Below are positions 5,240-5,313 of a stretch of DNA of 5,313 nucleotides, piece by piece. The stretch lies in NCBI GenBank assembly GCA_041687295.1, contig JAWLCG010000344.1, positions 1 through 5,313 on the forward strand, given 5' to 3'. The position numbers were made by a program, and so were the translations under genes. The notes beneath the pieces are model-generated. The model had not been told where the DNA came from. It saw only the letters and a program-made list of their open reading frames with translations, and ran no database searches. This DNA comes from JAWLCG01 sp041687295. Lineage in GTDB: Bacteria > Planctomycetota > Phycisphaerae > SM23-33 > FEN-1343. The first letter of the stretch is position 1; each line of letters starts with the position of its first letter.

Positions 5240-5313
5240 AGTGCGGCGGCAACGACGCCGCTTTGGCTGGTCTTGGCGCCACCGATCCAAAGCGGCGTCA
5301 AGGCCGCCGCACT
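5240..5313. repeat. Large inverted repeat, 27-base arms (REP/MITE-like element), possibly cut by window edge
   Basis: The left arm (5240-5266) and right arm (5287-5313) are reverse complements at 24 of 27 positions. AGTGCGGCGGC and GACGCCGCTTTGG match exactly, and only three central bases differ (AAC versus CTT). The loop is 20 bases (5267-5286) and contains the palindrome TGGCGCCA (5274-5281). Each arm can also fold on itself (GCGGCG with CGCCGC). There is no transposase here, so it looks like a non-autonomous palindromic element. I recall similar AGTGCGGCGGC...CCGCTTTGG strings as dispersed repeats in planctomycete and verrucomicrobial genomes, which is untested. Just after the dehydrogenase stop it could act as a transcript end without a T-run. 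The right arm reaches the last base, so the true outer end is unknown. Confidence 0.8.

Noticed and set aside
4039..5301. A 420-codon open frame on the minus strand opposite the dehydrogenase
   Set aside because: It mirrors the dehydrogenase coding frame in GC-rich DNA, shows no recognisable domain and lacks a ribosome binding site. The sense protein has all family motifs.

Overview
This is a high-GC bacterial window with five protein-coding genes, one of them cut by the left edge. The gene content is an M42 aminopeptidase, a two-transmembrane TrkA/RCK potassium channel, a LacI regulator divergent from a Gfo/Idh/MocA dehydrogenase, and a MarC-family membrane protein. The gaps between genes hold short palindromic and AT-rich dispersed repeats. 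Together these suggest an environmental member of the PVC group, most likely Planctomycetota. This is an inference from style and gene content; there is no rRNA or other marker gene to confirm it.

Layout. Positions 1-147 (minus) are the first 49 codons of a MarC-family membrane protein. Positions 148-458 hold no gene but at least four repeat-like elements: an AT-rich direct repeat, two palindromes and a CTCTGTG repeat. Positions 459-1475 (minus) encode a complete M42 metallo-aminopeptidase. The divergent gap 1476-1711 holds a further palindromic element and candidate promoters for both flanking genes. Positions 1712-2743 (plus) encode a K+ channel with an RCK regulatory domain. It converges, with 44 bases between, on a LacI-family repressor gene at 2788-3852 (minus). 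The divergent gap 3853-4062 contains two clear small inverted repeats (candidate operators) and promoter-like hexamers in both directions. Positions 4063-5199 (plus) encode a Gfo/Idh/MocA oxidoreductase. The window ends in a striking 27-base inverted repeat pair (5240-5266 and 5287-5313).

How the genes fit together. The LacI gene and the divergent dehydrogenase look like a regulator-target pair for use of a sugar or polyol, with the regulator probably also controlling itself. The channel and the peptidase are housekeeping-like and share a divergent intergenic region, with no evident functional link. MarC lies downstream of the peptidase on the same strand but is separated by 311 bases of repeats, so a single operon is doubtful.

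I see no CRISPR array, tRNA, rRNA, transposase, phage gene or defence system. The coding part is ordinary. The most interesting material is the set of intergenic repeat elements and the candidate operators.
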